Below are positions 49,914-58,621 of a DNA stretch of 64,000 bases, one piece after another (the stretch's first letter is position 1; each line of letters begins with the position of its first letter). Origin of the DNA: an uncultured Pelagibacteraceae bacterium (GTDB taxonomy: Bacteria; Pseudomonadota; Alphaproteobacteria; Pelagibacterales; Pelagibacteraceae); NCBI GenBank assembly GCA_902572605.1, contig CACGGD010000003.1:17414-81413 (forward strand), given 5' to 3'. The notes under the pieces were generated by a model. It did no database searches, was not told the DNA's origin, and was given only the letters and a program-made list of their open reading frames with translations. The position numbers were made by a program, and so were the translations under genes.

Positions 49914-51780
49914 TTTGATAAAGCCTTAAAAAGCCTCCTAATGAAATAAAAATTACAGATACCCAAATCCACATCATAAAAGGTTTTTTTTGAAATTTAA
50001 TATTATAATAATCCGATCTATCAATATTACTCATGGTAATATAATAATCTTTTAATATTCCAGATCTAATTGAAGCCTCATAAGTTATTGTGCTTGGATT
50101 GTCGTAAATTCTTATTTCAGGATAAAGAGATTGATTAAAATTTTCTTTAGAATTATTAATTTTAAATTCCCCAATTACTGCTTTGTAATTTTTGAAATCT
50201 TGTAATTTAATATCTGTAAATTCTATAGAATAATTTTCAAAATTTTTTTTCTCTCCTAACTTTAAATTGAAATCTTTTTCTAAAGAAAAATTATAGTTCA
50301 ATCCTATAAACAAAATTAAAAATCCAAAAGAAAGATGGGATAATATTCTAGGGGAGTCCTTTTTTAATTTTTTAAATGATTTATATAAATCAATTAAAGA
50401 GGAGATTACTAGAAAAACTGCTGAAATTACTATAAAATTTGACAACAGACTATATTCTTTAAATAAATATATTATAGAAAAGTTAATTAAAATTGATCCT
50501 ATTAGAATTTTAAGCAATAAATTTAAATTATAAAACTTATTTTTTATCCATTGAGCCTGTGGTCCTACGGACATAAATAATAAAAATAATATAACAATAG
50601 GTATAATTACTGTATTGTAAAAAGGTGGGCCAACCGAAACTTTATTATCAGTTAAAACTTCAGTAAAAATAGGATAAACTGTTCCTAATAATACTGTGAT
50701 TAAATAAAAAATCATAAACCAATTGTTAACTAAAATAAAAGTCTCTTTGCTATTAGAGTTTAAATTATAACTGGTGTTTTTAAATTTATTAAATAAAAGT
50801 AAAACTGAGGCGAAAATCATTAAACTTAAAAATATTAAAATATAAAGACCTCGTGATGGATCATTAGCAAATGTATGAACTGAATTTAAAATTCCCGATC
50901 TAACTAAAAAAGTTCCAGTAACACTTAAAATAAAAGTTAAAAGACAAAGAACAATTACCCAGAAATATAGTAAGTTTCTTTTTTCTAATACAATTAGTGA
51001 ATGTAATAAAGCTGACATTGCAAACCACGGCAGAAGAGAAGCATTTTCAACAGGGTCCCAAAACCAAAAACCTCCCCAACCTAACTCATAGTAGGCCCAA
51101 ATAGAACCTGCCAAAATTCCAAGTGTTTGAAAAGACCAAGAAATTAAAACCCAATTTTTAATTGATTGAGCAAATAATTTTCCTGAATAATTAGTCAACA
51201 AGGAAGATATGGCTGCTGAAAAATAGATCGATGAACCTACAAAACCAATGTAAAGCAATGGCGGGTGTATAGCCAAAGCAGGGTCTTGTAAAATGGGATT
51301 TAAACCTAATCCTTCTTTGGGTATCGGTAAAATTTTACTAAACGGATTTGAATTAAACAAAAGAAAAAATAAAAAACCAAGAATTAAAATATTTTGAATA
51401 ATCAGACTATAAATTCTATAATTTTTTGGATGATGTTTGTTATACAAAAGAAAGAGGAAAGAAAAAATTGTTAAAATAATTACCCATAACAATAAGCTGC
51501 CTTCATGATTACCCCAGGTACCTGAAACTTTATAAAAAAAAGGCTTTAGTGAGTGCGAATTTTGATACACATTAATTATCGAAAAGTCTGAAACAACAAA
51601 CGCGGTTACTAAAGTTATAAAACAAATAATTATAAATGTGCTTTGAAATAGGCAAATATGGTAAATTTTTTTACTTACTGTGATTTCATTGGTTTTTAAA
51701 TTTTGAAAAGCAAAATAAATTATTGATACTCCCAGTAATAAATTTAAAAATAGTAATGTGTTCCCAATATTACTTAGCAT
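49894..51780 (-). CDS. ccmF: Haem lyase subunit CcmF
   Basis: CcmF is the integral membrane part of the haem ligation complex with CcmH. It has about 14 helices in 628 residues. The WWD domain is WGGFWFWDPVENASLLPWF, and conserved periplasmic His regions include GTWGNHEGSLLLWV and LLHSLIVLEKR. The C-terminal half is less conserved. It overlaps ccmE by 11 bases and ccmG by 20. Confidence 0.95.
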   Translation of the reverse strand: MLSNIGNTLLFLNLLLGVSIIYFAFQNLKTNEITVSKKIYHICLFQSTFIIICFITLVTAFVVSDFSIINVYQNSHSLKPFFYKVSGTWGNHEGSLLLWVIILTIFSFLFLLYNKHHPKNYRIYSLIIQNILILGFLFFLLFNSNPFSKILPIPKEGLGLNPILQDPALAIHPPLLYIGFVGSSIYFSAAISSLLTNYSGKLFAQSIKNWVLISWSFQTLGILAGSIWAYYELGWGGFWFWDPVENASLLPWFAMSALLHSLIVLEKRNLLYFWVIVLCLLTFILSVTGTFLVRSGILNSVHTFANDPSRGLYILIFLSLMIFASVLLLFNKFKNTSYNLNSNSKETFILVNNWFMIFYLITVLLGTVYPIFTEVLTDNKVSVGPPFYNTVIIPIVILFLLFMSVGPQAQWIKNKFYNLNLLLKILIGSILINFSIIYLFKEYSLLSNFIVISAVFLVISSLIDLYKSFKKLKKDSPRILSHLSFGFLILFIGLNYNFSLEKDFNLKLGEKKNFENYSIEFTDIKLQDFKNYKAVIGEFKINNSKENFNQSLYPEIRIYDNPSTITYEASIRSGILKDYYITMSNIDRSDYYNIKFQKKPFMMWIWVSVIFISLGGFLRLYQNAKKNY

Positions 51781-52198
51781 TTTTTTTCATTAAATCTTTT
51801 AATTCGGGTGGCATATATTTTTCATCATGTTTAGCTAATATTCTATCAGCAATAAAAAAACTTTTATCTTTCAACGTACCTTCAGCTACTACACCCTTAC
51901 CTTCAGAAAATAGATTTGGAACTGTACCTCTATAACTTACAAAAATTTCATTTTTTAAATCTGTAATAATAAATTTTATTTCTTCATTATTGATATTAAT
52001 AGAGTCTTTTTTTACCATTCCGCCTACTCTAATCTTTTTTTTAGAAACGATATCCTGACTTAATTGAATGTCAGTAGGAGATTTAAAATAAAGAATATTA
52101 CTAGTTAAAGATTTTAAAATAAAAAAAACTGCTAAAACAAGAGAAATAAGTAATAAACTAAGAAAAGATACTCTCTTTTTAACTTTTTTTGTAAGCAT
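51770..52198 (-). CDS. ccmE: Haem chaperone CcmE
   Basis: CcmE binds haem covalently in the periplasm and passes it to CcmF. It has an N-terminal membrane anchor (about residues 10-30), an OB-fold (RVGGMVKKDSI, VSYRGTVPNLFSEGKGVVAE) and the haem-binding histidine in LAKHDEKYMPPEL. The 142-residue length is normal. It lies between ccmD and ccmF. Confidence 0.94.
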   Translation of the reverse strand: MLTKKVKKRVSFLSLLLISLVLAVFFILKSLTSNILYFKSPTDIQLSQDIVSKKKIRVGGMVKKDSININNEEIKFIITDLKNEIFVSYRGTVPNLFSEGKGVVAEGTLKDKSFFIADRILAKHDEKYMPPELKDLMKKNAK

Positions 52199-52207
52199 TA
52201 AAATGCT

Positions 52208-52441
52208 TTAGATCGATTTGTTGTACGAAGCTAAGAATTCAGAAGCAACCTTAGATTTTTCTAAAACTTGTTTTTTCTCTTCCTCTGAAAGTTGGTTCAA
52301 TTCTTTTGCAAAATCTTTTTCGTATTTTTTCAAAGTTTTATAAGTCTTGTAGTAAAGCGCTCCGCAAGCTAAAAAAGTAATAGCAAATGACAGCCACACA
52401 AAAAAACCGTACCCGTTCATTGAAATAATGTTTTGAATCAT
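52208..52441 (-). CDS. ccmD: Haem exporter protein CcmD
   Basis: CcmD is a one-helix protein that helps release haem-loaded CcmE. The 77-residue product has GYGFFVWLSFAITFLACGAL as its helix with the conserved YGFFVWxSY-like start, then a charged tail. It is longer than usual (about 50-70 residues), mainly in the tail. A second in-frame ATG at 52420 would give 70 residues. It overlaps ccmC by 4 bases. Confidence 0.85.
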   Translation of the reverse strand: MIQNIISMNGYGFFVWLSFAITFLACGALYYKTYKTLKKYEKDFAKELNQLSEEEKKQVLEKSKVASEFLASYNKSI

Positions 52442-53145
52442 ATTCTTTTAATATTTTTTTTCTTTATTCTAATGATTTCTGTCTTATATTTCATTAACAA
52501 AATTAACGCACAATATAATAATAAAACTAACAACATCAACATTAATGGTAACAACATAGAAGGATGAATAGAGCTAGTCCCATCAAGTTTAATGCTAGAG
52601 GGTTGGTGAAGAGTATTCCACCAATCTACAGAAAATCTTATAATAGGGATATTTATTAATCCAATAATTGCAATTAAGTTTGAAACTTTATTGGCTTTGC
52701 TTTCTTGTTCAATTAATTTATGTGAAAGAATAAATAATATATAAAAAATTAGAAGCACCACCATTGAGGTTATTCTTGCATCCCAAACCCACCAGGTACC
52801 CCAAGTTGGTTGACCCCATAATGAGCCAGTAATTATTGCTAAGCAAGTAAATAATAATCCTATAGGAGCAATGCTTTTTGAAACCAAATTTAAATTTTTA
52901 ATCTTAAAAATAAAATTTAATATTGAAAATAAAGCTATACCTGTGAAGGAAGCTAGCCCAATCCATGCAGAGGGTACATGCACGTACATTATTCTTACAC
53001 TATCTCCTTGCAGATAGTCTGGAGGTGATAATATCAAAGCAAATGTTAAAGCGATAATTAAAATAACAAAAAAAATCGAATTAATAAAATTAATCAATTT
53101 CTCAATCCAATAGAAAATTCTACTTGGGTTTATCAAGTTAAACAT
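52438..53145 (-). CDS. ccmC: Haem transporter CcmC
   Basis: CcmC loads haem on CcmE. It has six predicted helices in 235 residues and a WWD domain, WGQPTWGTWWVWDARITSMV, with histidines flanking it (MYVHVPSAW, and DWWNTLHQPSS). It heads the ccmCDEFGH group. The ABC genes ccmA and ccmB are not in this window. Upstream is a 181-base spacer with stem-loops. Confidence 0.95.
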   Translation of the reverse strand: MFNLINPSRIFYWIEKLINFINSIFFVILIIALTFALILSPPDYLQGDSVRIMYVHVPSAWIGLASFTGIALFSILNFIFKIKNLNLVSKSIAPIGLLFTCLAIITGSLWGQPTWGTWWVWDARITSMVVLLIFYILFILSHKLIEQESKANKVSNLIAIIGLINIPIIRFSVDWWNTLHQPSSIKLDGTSSIHPSMLLPLMLMLLVLLLYCALILLMKYKTEIIRIKKKNIKRI

Positions 53146-53326
53146 ATCCTCTGACTACTATAATATTATTTTTATGTGAAGAGTGAATATAAGCCTAACT
53201 GAGAATTGAGAGGGAGTTAAGAAGTATGAGTTAATTCCCAATTAGGCAATAACACCTAAAATTAATATAAATCTGTGTCCTATATTTGAATGAATAATGT
53301 TAAATTTTAGGCAGTATTAAACTTAC
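53146..53326. ncRNA. Spacer with competing stem-loops between hspQ and ccmC (possible RNA)
   Basis: No gene fits in these 181 bases. The segment 53193-53247 folds into a stem of GCCTAA/TTAGGC enclosing a second 9-bp stem (53212-53220 with 53231-53239, one G-T pair, loop of 10). A third stem pairs CCTAAAATT (53255-53263) with AATTTTAGG (53303-53311). The right arm also has TTAGGC (53307-53312), so it can pair with the first GCCTAA instead. This could be a leader of ccmC, a small RNA, or chance in A/T-rich DNA. Strand is not determined. Confidence 0.35.
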
Positions 53327-53650
53327 TTAATTTGAAATCTTAAAATAGTTTGATCCCTTTTTTCCAGAAAAGATTTCTTCTATTAAAGGGTGTTTAACTG
53401 GTTCATTAGATTTATCTAATAACAAATTTTGTTCGGAAACGTAAGCTTCATATGTCACATCATTACTTTCAGCTAACAGATGATAGAAAGGTTGATCTTT
53501 TCTAGGTCTGACATCCTTAGGTATAGACTGATACCATTCTTCTGAATTATTAAATTCAAAGTCAACATCGTAAATAACGCCTCTGAAATCAAAATGTCTG
53601 TGTTTAACTACTTCGCCTATAGAGAATTTTGCATTATTGCTAGATGCCAT
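53327..53650 (-). CDS. hspQ: Heat shock protein HspQ (YccV-like)
   Basis: HspQ is a small protein that in enterobacteria stimulates Lon and binds hemimethylated DNA in vitro. The 107-residue sequence has FSIGEVVKHRHFDFRGVIYD, EWYQSIPKDVRPRKDQPFYH and EAYVSEQNLLLD, the whole family core. It is read toward ccmC but separated by a 181-base spacer, and diverges from yciB. Confidence 0.93.
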   Translation of the reverse strand: MASSNNAKFSIGEVVKHRHFDFRGVIYDVDFEFNNSEEWYQSIPKDVRPRKDQPFYHLLAESNDVTYEAYVSEQNLLLDKSNEPVKHPLIEEIFSGKKGSNYFKISN

Positions 53651-53730
53651 ACCTAATAATTAATAATTTTTTTATTAAAATCAATATCTAATTTATTAAA
53701 AATTTATAAATAATATGTTAAACATTATAT
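53651..53730. promoter_or_regulatory. Divergent promoter region hspQ / yciB
   Basis: An 80-base spacer between divergently read genes, over 85% A/T. It must hold at least one promoter in each direction. Candidate -10 strings such as TATGTT and TATAAA are present, but no clear sigma-32 or sigma-70 pair could be singled out by eye. Confidence 0.35.
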
Positions 53731-54276
53731 GTGAATAAGTCATTTTTAAAATTTGTTGCTGATTTTGGTCCTTTATTAATTTTCTTTACAATATATTACA
53801 AGAGTGGAAACAATCTTAGTGTTGCCATTCCGCCACTCATAATTTCAACAATCATAGCGGTAGGAGTAATATACTATATAGAAAAAAAAATACCCTATAT
53901 TCCTCTTGTAGGAGGTATCATCATTTCCTTGTTTGGAGGATTAACATTGTATTTTAATAATCCAGTTTTTTTGTACATGAAGCCAACAATAATTAATGTT
54001 ATCTTTGCTCTCATTTTGATTTTTGGAAAAACTTTATTTAATAAAAACTTCCTAAAATTTTTTTTTAAAACAGCTTTTCAACTAGATGAAATAGGATGGG
54101 ATAAATTAAATAATAGGTGGGCTTATTTTTTTATATTTTTGGCGATCTTAAATGAAATAATTTGGAGAACTCAACCCGAAACTACATGGGTAAATTTTAA
54201 AGTTTGGGGTATACTGCCCTTAACTTTTATATTCACTGCTATGCAGTTACCTATGATAAATAGACATAAAATATGA
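53731..54276 (+). CDS. yciB: Inner membrane-spanning protein YciB (IspZ, septation protein A family)
   Basis: YciB is an inner-membrane protein linked to cell envelope and septum formation. It has five or six helices in 181 residues. FLKFVADFGPLLIFFTIYY at the N-terminus, WDKLNNRWAYFFIFLAILNE, and WRTQPETTWVNFKVWG are diagnostic. The start codon is GTG at 53731. Its stop overlaps the next gene start by 4 bases (ATGA). Confidence 0.92.
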   Translation: MNKSFLKFVADFGPLLIFFTIYYKSGNNLSVAIPPLIISTIIAVGVIYYIEKKIPYIPLVGGIIISLFGGLTLYFNNPVFLYMKPTIINVIFALILIFGKTLFNKNFLKFFFKTAFQLDEIGWDKLNNRWAYFFIFLAILNEIIWRTQPETTWVNFKVWGILPLTFIFTAMQLPMINRHKI

Positions 54277-54617
54277 AAAATATAAAACTAGTAATTAGTA
54301 ATGATCTAAAAAAAGAAAAAGAAAAATTTTTTGTAAAAGGAGAGCTTCAGTGTATTTTAAATTTGTACGCAAAAATGGTTTCGAATGGAACTTGGAAAGA
54401 TTACTCTTTCTCTTCTAGTATAAGAGAAATATCATTTGATGTTTACCAAAGAACTTCAGACCAACCAGTTTTTAGAATATTAAAAAACCTAAAACCTGAT
54501 TATTATAATGAAAAATTCTTAATAAAAGATAAGAACGGAAATATTCTAAAAAAGTCAGAAAACTTAAGTCAACTGATTAATAAAACTAGTTGGAATAATT
54601 TAAGATTAGTAAAATAA
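54273..54617 (+). CDS. DUF2794 family protein
   Basis: A 114-residue cytoplasmic protein of a family I recognise as DUF2794, found mainly in alphaproteobacteria. The pattern ELQCILNLYAKMVSNGTWKD, then ISFDVYQRTSDQPVFRILK matches it. Function is unknown. It is translationally coupled to yciB (4-base overlap) and ends directly next to the end of the convergent BAX-inhibitor-like gene. Confidence 0.8.
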   Translation: MKNIKLVISNDLKKEKEKFFVKGELQCILNLYAKMVSNGTWKDYSFSSSIREISFDVYQRTSDQPVFRILKNLKPDYYNEKFLIKDKNGNILKKSENLSQLINKTSWNNLRLVK

Positions 54618-55367
54618 TTATCTTCTTTGACCGAAAAGTCTTAAAAGCATAATAAATAAATTAATAAAATCTAGGTATAAAGTTAAAGCGCCCATTACAG
54701 CTTTTTTACCCATTAATTCGCCACTATCACTTACTAAATACATATTCTTAATTTTTTGAGTGTCGTAAGCAGTTAAACCCACAAAAACTAAAACTCCAAT
54801 GATAGAAATTACAAAATACATCATAGAAGATTTCATGAAAATATTAACAATTGATGCAATTATAATTCCAAAAAGACCCATCATTAAAAAAGAACCTAAT
54901 TTCGTTAAATCTTTTTTAGTTGTATAACCGTAAATACTCATTGCACCAAATGTCCCTGCAGTGATAAAGAAAACTCTAGTTATGCTTGCTCCAGTATAAA
55001 TTAAAAAAATTGAAGATAGTGAAGCGCCCATTAAAGCTGCAAAAACCCAAAAAGTTGTTTGAGCTTTGGTAGCCGACATTTTCGCAATGCCAAAACTCAT
55101 GTAAAAAACCACTGCTAAAGGTGCTAACATAATTACCCACTTCAATCCTGAAGCATAAATTGTATTTCCAAAATTAGTTAATCCTATTATTTGACCACCA
55201 TCTGAAACTACCGCCATTTTGAAAAATGCTAAAGCAACAAATCCAGTTAGTAAAACTCCAGAAGCCATATAATTATAAACTTTCAACATATAGGCTCTTA
55301 GACCCTGATCTATAATAGCTTCTGATGCTGAAGATCTTGCTGATGTTGATTGTTTATTAAATTCCAT
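54618..55367 (-). CDS. BAX inhibitor-1 family membrane protein (YbhL/YccA-like)
   Basis: A 249-residue membrane protein with seven helices. The N-terminus DQGLRAYMLKVYNYMASGVL is the family signature, and the C-terminal part has TAYDTQKIKNMY with the aspartates linked to calcium leak in BsYetJ, then LYLDFINLFIMLLRLFG. Its role in bacteria is not settled. It is divergent from the aldo/keto reductase gene. Confidence 0.93.
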   Translation of the reverse strand: MEFNKQSTSARSSASEAIIDQGLRAYMLKVYNYMASGVLLTGFVALAFFKMAVVSDGGQIIGLTNFGNTIYASGLKWVIMLAPLAVVFYMSFGIAKMSATKAQTTFWVFAALMGASLSSIFLIYTGASITRVFFITAGTFGAMSIYGYTTKKDLTKLGSFLMMGLFGIIIASIVNIFMKSSMMYFVISIIGVLVFVGLTAYDTQKIKNMYLVSDSGELMGKKAVMGALTLYLDFINLFIMLLRLFGQRR

Positions 55368-55444
55368 CTCATTAATATATGAATTTTTATTAACTTTTCA
55401 ATAGGCAATAATTGCTTTAAAAAAACCTGTAATATTACATATTT
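55368..55444. promoter_or_regulatory. Divergent promoter region, BAX-inhibitor-like / aldo-keto reductase
   Basis: This 77-base spacer separates two divergent starts, so it should hold promoters both ways. TTGCTT followed by TATTAC about 15 bases later is a weak candidate toward the + strand gene. Confidence 0.35.
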
Positions 55445-56482
55445 ATGGAATTCAGAAAGTTAGGGAATACAAATCTAAATGTCAGTTCAATTTGTCTTGG
55501 AACTATGACTTGGGGAACTCAAAATTCAGAAAAAGATGCTTTTGAGCAGATGGATTATTCACTGGATCAAGGAGTGAATTTTTTTGACACAGCAGAACTT
55601 TATTCTATTCCTCCTACAGCAGAGTCATACGGAAAAACTGAAGTTATGATTGGAAATTGGTTTGAAAAAAAAAAGAATAGAGACAAGATTATTTTAGCAT
55701 CAAAAATTGCTGGACCTGGTTTAGATTGGATTAGAGATGGTAAAAATAGCTTTGATGAAAAAGGGATTGGTGAGGCTATTGAAGGAAGTCTTAAAAGATT
55801 AAAAACAGATTATATAGATCTATATCAATTACATTGGCCTGAAAGATCAACTAATACTTTTGGAAGAAGAGAATATACAATCAATAAAAATGAGAAAGAA
55901 TGGAACGACTTTGAGAGTGTTCTAAATTCATTAGATAAATTCATAAAAAGTGGGAAAATTAGATACATAGGGATGTCAAATGAGACTCCTTATGGTCTAT
56001 CCAAATATTTAGAGATATCTAAAAACAAAAACCTACCTAGAATGATGTCAGTACAAAATCCTTATAGCTTAGTAAATAGAACTTATGAAATAGGTATGTC
56101 AGAAATTTCTATAAGGGAACAATGTGGTTTGCTGGTTTATTACCCTTTGGCATCTGGCGCTTTATCTGGAAAATATAGAGAGGGTCAAATGCCTAAAAAT
56201 GCAAGAATGACTTTATTTAAAGGTTGGGAAAGAATGATTAATCCCTTGGCGATGAAAGCATATGACGAATACTACAAGCTAGCTAAAGAAAATAACATTA
56301 CAATGGTTCAACTTGCGCAAGCTTTCGTCAATTCTAGACCATTTGTAACAAGCAATATCATCGGAGCAACGACAATGGAACAGTTAAAAGAAAATATTGA
56401 GAGCGTGAATATCAAATTGACTGGAGAGACCTTAGAAAAGATCAATATTATACATAATAACAATCCTAATCCTGCCCCTTAA
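55445..56482 (+). CDS. Aldo/keto reductase (Tas-like)
   Basis: A 345-residue NADPH-dependent carbonyl reductase. It begins MEFRKLGNTNLNVSSICLGT. The catalytic set is visible: Asp and Tyr in NFFDTAELYS, Lys in IILASKIAG and His in DLYQLHWPERS. The cofactor-binding C-terminus has SNIIGATTMEQLKENIES. The Tas/YajO group is suggested by the length and by WTQNSEKDAF-like TWGTQNSEKDAFEQ. Substrate unknown. Confidence 0.92.
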   Translation: MEFRKLGNTNLNVSSICLGTMTWGTQNSEKDAFEQMDYSLDQGVNFFDTAELYSIPPTAESYGKTEVMIGNWFEKKKNRDKIILASKIAGPGLDWIRDGKNSFDEKGIGEAIEGSLKRLKTDYIDLYQLHWPERSTNTFGRREYTINKNEKEWNDFESVLNSLDKFIKSGKIRYIGMSNETPYGLSKYLEISKNKNLPRMMSVQNPYSLVNRTYEIGMSEISIREQCGLLVYYPLASGALSGKYREGQMPKNARMTLFKGWERMINPLAMKAYDEYYKLAKENNITMVQLAQAFVNSRPFVTSNIIGATTMEQLKENIESVNIKLTGETLEKINIIHNNNPNPAP

Positions 56483-56526
56483 TTCAAACCATTGAAATAG
56501 GTTATTTTTAGTATAAAAATAAATTT

Positions 56527-57027
56527 ATGCTATTTAAAAAATTTTTTATTTTGATCTTATTTATTTTATTTTCTTTTAGTGCAAGTGCTAATACTCCAAG
56601 ATCAACTGGAAAATACAAAAATTGGGAAAGCTTTACCGCTCAAACAGATAAAGGGAAGATTTGCTTTGCTCAAACTATACCTACAAAAAGAGCTCCGTCT
56701 TCAATTAAAAGAGAAGAGTCTAAATTATTTGTTACTTTTAGACCATCAGAAAACATCAAAGATGAAGTAAGTTTAACAAGTGGGCATGATTATAAATCTT
56801 CCACGGTAACAGCTAGCTCAGGGAAAAAAAGATATTCTTTTTTTTCTCAGAAAAATTTTGCATGGTTGTTAGATGATCAAGAAGAGAAAAAATTTATCAA
56901 ATTGATGAAAAGAGCCACAAACTTAATCGTAAAAGCAAGAACAACAAAAGGTGCTGAAACTACAGATCATTATTCGATGATGGGATTTACTAAAGCATAC
57001 AACACCGCAAAAAAAACTTGCAGTTAG
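56527..57027 (+). CDS. Invasion-associated locus B (IalB) family periplasmic protein
   Basis: The 166-residue protein has a signal peptide (about residues 1-21, ending SASA). The mature part follows the IalB pattern: KNWESFTAQTDKGKICFAQT, then LFVTFRPSENIKDEVSLTSG, and a C-terminal GFTKAYNTAKKTC with the second conserved cysteine. IalB was named in Bartonella, but it is widespread in free-living alphaproteobacteria, so no invasion role is implied. It abuts argG: its stop is directly followed by the argG ATG. Confidence 0.9.
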   Translation: MLFKKFFILILFILFSFSASANTPRSTGKYKNWESFTAQTDKGKICFAQTIPTKRAPSSIKREESKLFVTFRPSENIKDEVSLTSGHDYKSSTVTASSGKKRYSFFSQKNFAWLLDDQEEKKFIKLMKRATNLIVKARTTKGAETTDHYSMMGFTKAYNTAKKTCS

Positions 57028-58212
57028 ATGAAAAAAATTGTTTTAGCCTACTCGGGCGGGCTTGATACTTCAATAATTCTTAAATGGCTTCAAGAAAACT
57101 ATAAAGCTGAAGTTATTGCTTACACTTCAGATATAGGCCAAGAGATGAATAGACAAAAAATTATTAGGAATGCTAAGAGATTAGGTGTTAAAAAAATCAT
57201 AATTGAAGACCTAAAAAATATATTTGTTAAAGACTATGTTTTTCCTATGATTAGAGCACATGCGGTCTATGAAGGTGTCTATTTATTAGGAACATCTATA
57301 GCGAGACCTTTGATTGCCAAAAGACAAATAGCTATTGCAAAGAAATTTAATGCTTTTGCAGTTTCCCATGGTGCGACTGGAAAAGGAAATGATCAGGTAA
57401 GATTTGAATTGGGATATGCTTTTTTTGGAGGAAAAAAAATTAAAGTTATAGCGCCTTGGAGAGAATGGAAATTGCAGTCTAGAACTGACTTAATAAATTA
57501 TGCTAAAAAAAAAAATATCTCTATTCCAAAAGATAAAAAAGGTGCTTCACCTTTTTCGGTTGATGATAATATTTTTCATACTTCTACGGAAGGTAAAGTA
57601 TTAGAAAATCCAAAAAATACTGCACCAGAATTCATATATCAAAGGACAACTTCTCTAGAAAAAGCTCCAAATAAAAAAACAAAAGTTAAAATTACTTTTA
57701 AAAATGGAGATCCAGTTTCTATTAATGGAAAGAAGTTAAAACCAGAAAAACTTTTAGGAAAGTTAAATTTATTAGCTGGAAAAAACGGAATAGGAAGAGT
57801 TGATTTAGTAGAAAATAGATTTATTGGAATTAAATCTAGAGGAGTTTATGAAACGCCAGGTGGTACGGTTCTATACATAGCTCATAGAGCTATTGAATCA
57901 GTTACTTTAGATAAAAAAACAGTACACGCAAAAGAGAGAATAATGCCAGAATATGCTGAATTAGTTTACAATGGTTATTGGTTTTCTAAAAAAAGAATAA
58001 AACTACAAAAAATAGTTGATAAAAATAAAAGTCAAGTTTCTGGAGATGTTGTTTTGAGTCTTTTTAAAGGTAACGTGACAATTTTATCCAGAAGAACAAA
58101 AAATAAAGCCTATTCTATGAAAAAAGTTTCTTTCGAAGAAAATAAATCTTTCAACAAATCTAAAATAGAAAAATTTATTAAATATCACTCTAAACAGTTA
58201 TACAAATCTTAA
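57028..58212 (+). CDS. argG: Argininosuccinate synthase
   Basis: ArgG joins citrulline and aspartate with ATP in arginine synthesis. The ATP loop is VLAYSGGLDTSIILKWL and SHGATGKGNDQVRFEL is the citrulline/aspartate site. The 394-residue length is normal. It starts directly after the ialB-like gene, so the two probably share a promoter in the 44-base gap before that gene. Confidence 0.96.
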   Translation: MKKIVLAYSGGLDTSIILKWLQENYKAEVIAYTSDIGQEMNRQKIIRNAKRLGVKKIIIEDLKNIFVKDYVFPMIRAHAVYEGVYLLGTSIARPLIAKRQIAIAKKFNAFAVSHGATGKGNDQVRFELGYAFFGGKKIKVIAPWREWKLQSRTDLINYAKKKNISIPKDKKGASPFSVDDNIFHTSTEGKVLENPKNTAPEFIYQRTTSLEKAPNKKTKVKITFKNGDPVSINGKKLKPEKLLGKLNLLAGKNGIGRVDLVENRFIGIKSRGVYETPGGTVLYIAHRAIESVTLDKKTVHAKERIMPEYAELVYNGYWFSKKRIKLQKIVDKNKSQVSGDVVLSLFKGNVTILSRRTKNKAYSMKKVSFEENKSFNKSKIEKFIKYHSKQLYKS

Positions 58213-58234
58213 AATTCTGATAATAATCAATTAA

Positions 58235-58621
58235 ATGAATAATACGATTCGAAATATTCAATTGACTGCAGTGCTATTTGTATTGGTATCAACCATAATT
58301 GCATTTTTCCTAGAAGTAAAAGAAATGTATGAAAATAGAAATATTGAGCTAGCAGACCTACTTCTAATGTTCATCTACATTGAGGTTATTGGTCTGGTTA
58401 AGTCTTACTGGGAAACAAGATCTGTGAGAATTACTTATCCTCTAGTAATTGCAATAACTGCACTTGCTCGATTTATTATATTACAAGATAAAGATAGTGA
58501 TCCATCAAATCTGATTTATATTTCAATTGCTATATTAATTGTTGCGATAGCGACAGTAGTAATAAGATTCAGAAATAGTAAATATTTAAAGATTGATAAT
58601 TCTAAGTCAAACGAGCTTTAA
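58235..58621 (+). CDS. psiE: PsiE family membrane protein
   Basis: PsiE is a small inner-membrane protein induced by phosphate starvation in E. coli, with no known biochemical function. This 128-residue copy has four helices and the family segments ELADLLLMFIYIEVIGLVKS and ITALARFIILQDKD. It lies 22 bases after argG. Its last 20 bases overlap the end of folD on the other strand. Confidence 0.85.
   Translation: MNNTIRNIQLTAVLFVLVSTIIAFFLEVKEMYENRNIELADLLLMFIYIEVIGLVKSYWETRSVRITYPLVIAITALARFIILQDKDSDPSNLIYISIAILIVAIATVVIRFRNSKYLKIDNSKSNEL

Noticed and set aside
53146..53326. 6S RNA gene
   Set aside because: I could not draw the single long rod with a central bubble and closing stem that defines 6S RNA; the stems seen compete with each other.
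56527..57027. IalB-like protein as a virulence factor
   Set aside because: The family is common in free-living alphaproteobacteria and nothing else here suggests host interaction.
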